The notes below the pieces were generated by a model, which saw only the letters and a list, made by a program, of their open reading frames with translations, was not told the DNA's origin and ran no database searches. From Lachnospiraceae bacterium (GTDB lineage Bacteria > Bacillota > Clostridia > Lachnospirales > Lachnospiraceae), in the NCBI GenBank assembly GCA_024694785.1, contig JAILJL010000048.1:1-7475 (forward strand): DNA of 7,475 nt, read 5' to 3'. Below, in pieces: positions 6,125 through 7,475 of this stretch. A program made the translations under genes and the position numbers. Position 1 is the stretch's first letter. The number at the start of each line of letters is the position of its first letter.

Positions 6125-7475
6125 ATGAATACTAAAAAAATAGTGGCGAGATGTGCAGTGACATATCTCGCTTTTGCCATTCTGAGTCTTATGTGCATAT
6201 CGTTTATAATCAAGCCGTTTCTTGTTAATTCCTTTGCCAAGCTCGAAGCCAAGAAGCTGTATGAGAATGCGACTTCTTTCTCAATCTCCTACTGTCTTCT
6301 CTATTACACGGGCTCTATCGATCACAAGCGCCTTCTGACAAATATGCGTACTTACTCTTCATATACAGGATGCGATATTTGGCTTTTAAATGAGGACGGG
6401 GGCATTAATTGTGCAGTTAATTCCTCTTCATACACTCTTCCAAAGTCGTTCCTAATCACCGAGACCTTGGATTACTTCAAAGGCGACTATAAAACGACCG
6501 GCACATTCTACGATTACTACAATGAAAACTATATAAGTGTATATGTTCCTATCAATGTACGATACAAAACATGTGGTTACCTTATTATGAGTAAGGCAGT
6601 GGATTCTATCAACATTACGGCATATGCCTATATTGAAGCAGTATACAGATTCTATTTTATAATTATGCTTCTTGCGCTTATAGCAACGTGTATATCGCTT
6701 ATCGTCCTGTTAAGGCCGATTAACGCTATGCTTATTGCTGCCAGAGAATACTCATCAGGTAACTTTAAGCCGCAAATCAAGCTTTACGGAAGCGATGAAC
6801 TTGATTACCTTATTAATACCTTCAACTTCATGTCCACCAAGCTCGATACACATGAGGACGATCAGCGCAAATTCATCGCCAATGTATCCCATGACTTCAG
6901 ATCACCGCTAACTTCAATACGCGGCTATCTGCAGGCAATGCTCGACGGAACGATACCGCCGGAATTACACGAAAAATACTTAAAGCGCATTCTCGACGAA
7001 GCAGACAGACTTACAGGTCTTACAAATTCTCTACTCGATCTTAACAGAATCGGTTCGAGAGACTTTACTCTAAGCTTAAGCGACTTCGACATTAACGACA
7101 TTCTAATTGCCTCAGCAGAATCCTCAGAAGTTCAGGCACACAACAAAAATGTGGAAATCAGCCTTAATCTCTGCGGAGAGGTAATGAAAGTCCATGCCGA
7201 TAAAAGCAAGATCCAGCAGGTAATCTATAATTTGCTCGATAACGCGATTAAATTCTCAAAAGAGCATACAACTATTACTATTGAGACCAAAGTCCATAAT
7301 TCGGAGAAATTATACGTCTCCATAAGCGATCAGGGTATTGGCATCCCGAAGGAATCTCTTGATAAGCTTTTCAATAGATTCTACAAAGCTGACGTCTCAA
7401 GAGGCCAGAATAAAAAAGGAACCGGCCTTGGACTTTCAATAGTTAAGGAGATAATCCAGGCTCACAACGAGAACA
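6125..7475 (+). CDS. Sensor histidine kinase (HAMP, HisKA, HATPase), nearly complete; 3' end beyond window
   Basis: 450 codons are read from the ATG at 6125 to the window edge with no stop; only the last few tens of residues seem missing. A membrane segment at about 10-30 is followed by an ectodomain of about 145 residues (31-175), a second membrane segment (about 176-197) and a HAMP linker (about 198-245). The dimerisation/phosphoacceptor domain carries His256 in 'SHDFRSPLTSI'. The ATP-binding domain has the N box 'NLLDNAIKFS' (Asn373), G1 'DQGIGIP' (Asp402), F box 'LFNRFYK' (416-421 region) and G2 'GTGLGLSIVK' (432-441). There is no cytoplasmic PAS domain. The ectodomain is unassigned; it is rich in Tyr and has four cysteines (57, 83, 96, 150). 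Its size and 'ISVYVPI...GYLIMSKAV' ending suggest a PAS/Cache-like sensor, which is inference. An AAGG (6115-6118) six bases upstream of the ATG, within the regulator's end, can serve as ribosome binding site. Confidence 0.94.
   Translation, partial: MNTKKIVARCAVTYLAFAILSLMCISFIIKPFLVNSFAKLEAKKLYENATSFSISYCLLYYTGSIDHKRLLTNMRTYSSYTGCDIWLLNEDGGINCAVNSSSYTLPKSFLITETLDYFKGDYKTTGTFYDYYNENYISVYVPINVRYKTCGYLIMSKAVDSINITAYAYIEAVYRFYFIIMLLALIATCISLIVLLRPINAMLIAAREYSSGNFKPQIKLYGSDELDYLINTFNFMSTKLDTHEDDQRKFIANVSHDFRSPLTSIRGYLQAMLDGTIPPELHEKYLKRILDEADRLTGLTNSLLDLNRIGSRDFTLSLSDFDINDILIASAESSEVQAHNKNVEISLNLCGEVMKVHADKSKIQQVIYNLLDNAIKFSKEHTTITIETKVHNSEKLYVSISDQGIGIPKESLDKLFNRFYKADVSRGQNKKGTGLGLSIVKEIIQAHNEN

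Overview
The window looks like chromosomal housekeeping DNA from a low-to-moderate GC Firmicute. The best fit is a Clostridia member of the Lachnospiraceae type. This rests on a YhaM-type exoribonuclease, an RlmD/RlmCD-type rRNA methyltransferase with an Fe-S cysteine cluster, a MutS2 whose Smr domain carries an 'INLIG' motif (a form I recall from Lachnospiraceae), strong GGAGG/AGGTGAGG ribosome binding sites and a 'SHDFRSP' histidine kinase H-box. The genus cannot be set from the sequence alone. There are no signs of mobile elements, CRISPR arrays, tRNA or rRNA genes, and codon use looks even across the window.

Layout. Two gene sets diverge from one promoter region at about 2905-3023. Leftward (- strand) runs a membrane-anchored HtrA/DegP-like protein with a PDZ domain (1705-2904), then a YhaM-family 3'-5' exoribonuclease (712-1665), then the N-terminal two thirds or less of a 23S rRNA uracil-5-methyltransferase (1-704, cut by the window edge). 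The gaps are 39 and 7 bases with no visible terminator, so this is probably one operon. Rightward (+ strand) runs mutS2 (best start 3024, end 5396), then an OmpR/PhoB-type response regulator (5420-6121), then its sensor histidine kinase (6125 to beyond the window). The gaps are 23 and 3 bases, so this is probably a second operon.

How the genes may work together. MutS2, YhaM and RlmD all act on RNA or ribosomes: splitting of collided ribosomes (MutS2, shown in Bacillus), 3'-5' RNA decay (YhaM) and 23S rRNA methylation (RlmD). The two-component pair is a standard membrane sensor plus transcription factor, with an ectodomain I do not recognise.

Most notable points. (1) The HtrA-like protein keeps the chymotrypsin-like scaffold and the PDZ domain but has lost all three catalytic residues (His to Asn137, Asp to Gly167, Ser to Thr248), with an intact reading frame, so it is probably a pseudoprotease. 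(2) The MutS2 Smr domain has lost the Asp and Arg of the LDLR motif, which predicts no endonuclease activity while the ATPase motifs are intact. (3) The mutS2 start should be 3024, not the upstream ATG at 3009. (4) The two operons appear to use back-to-back promoters whose -35 boxes are only about 7 bases apart.
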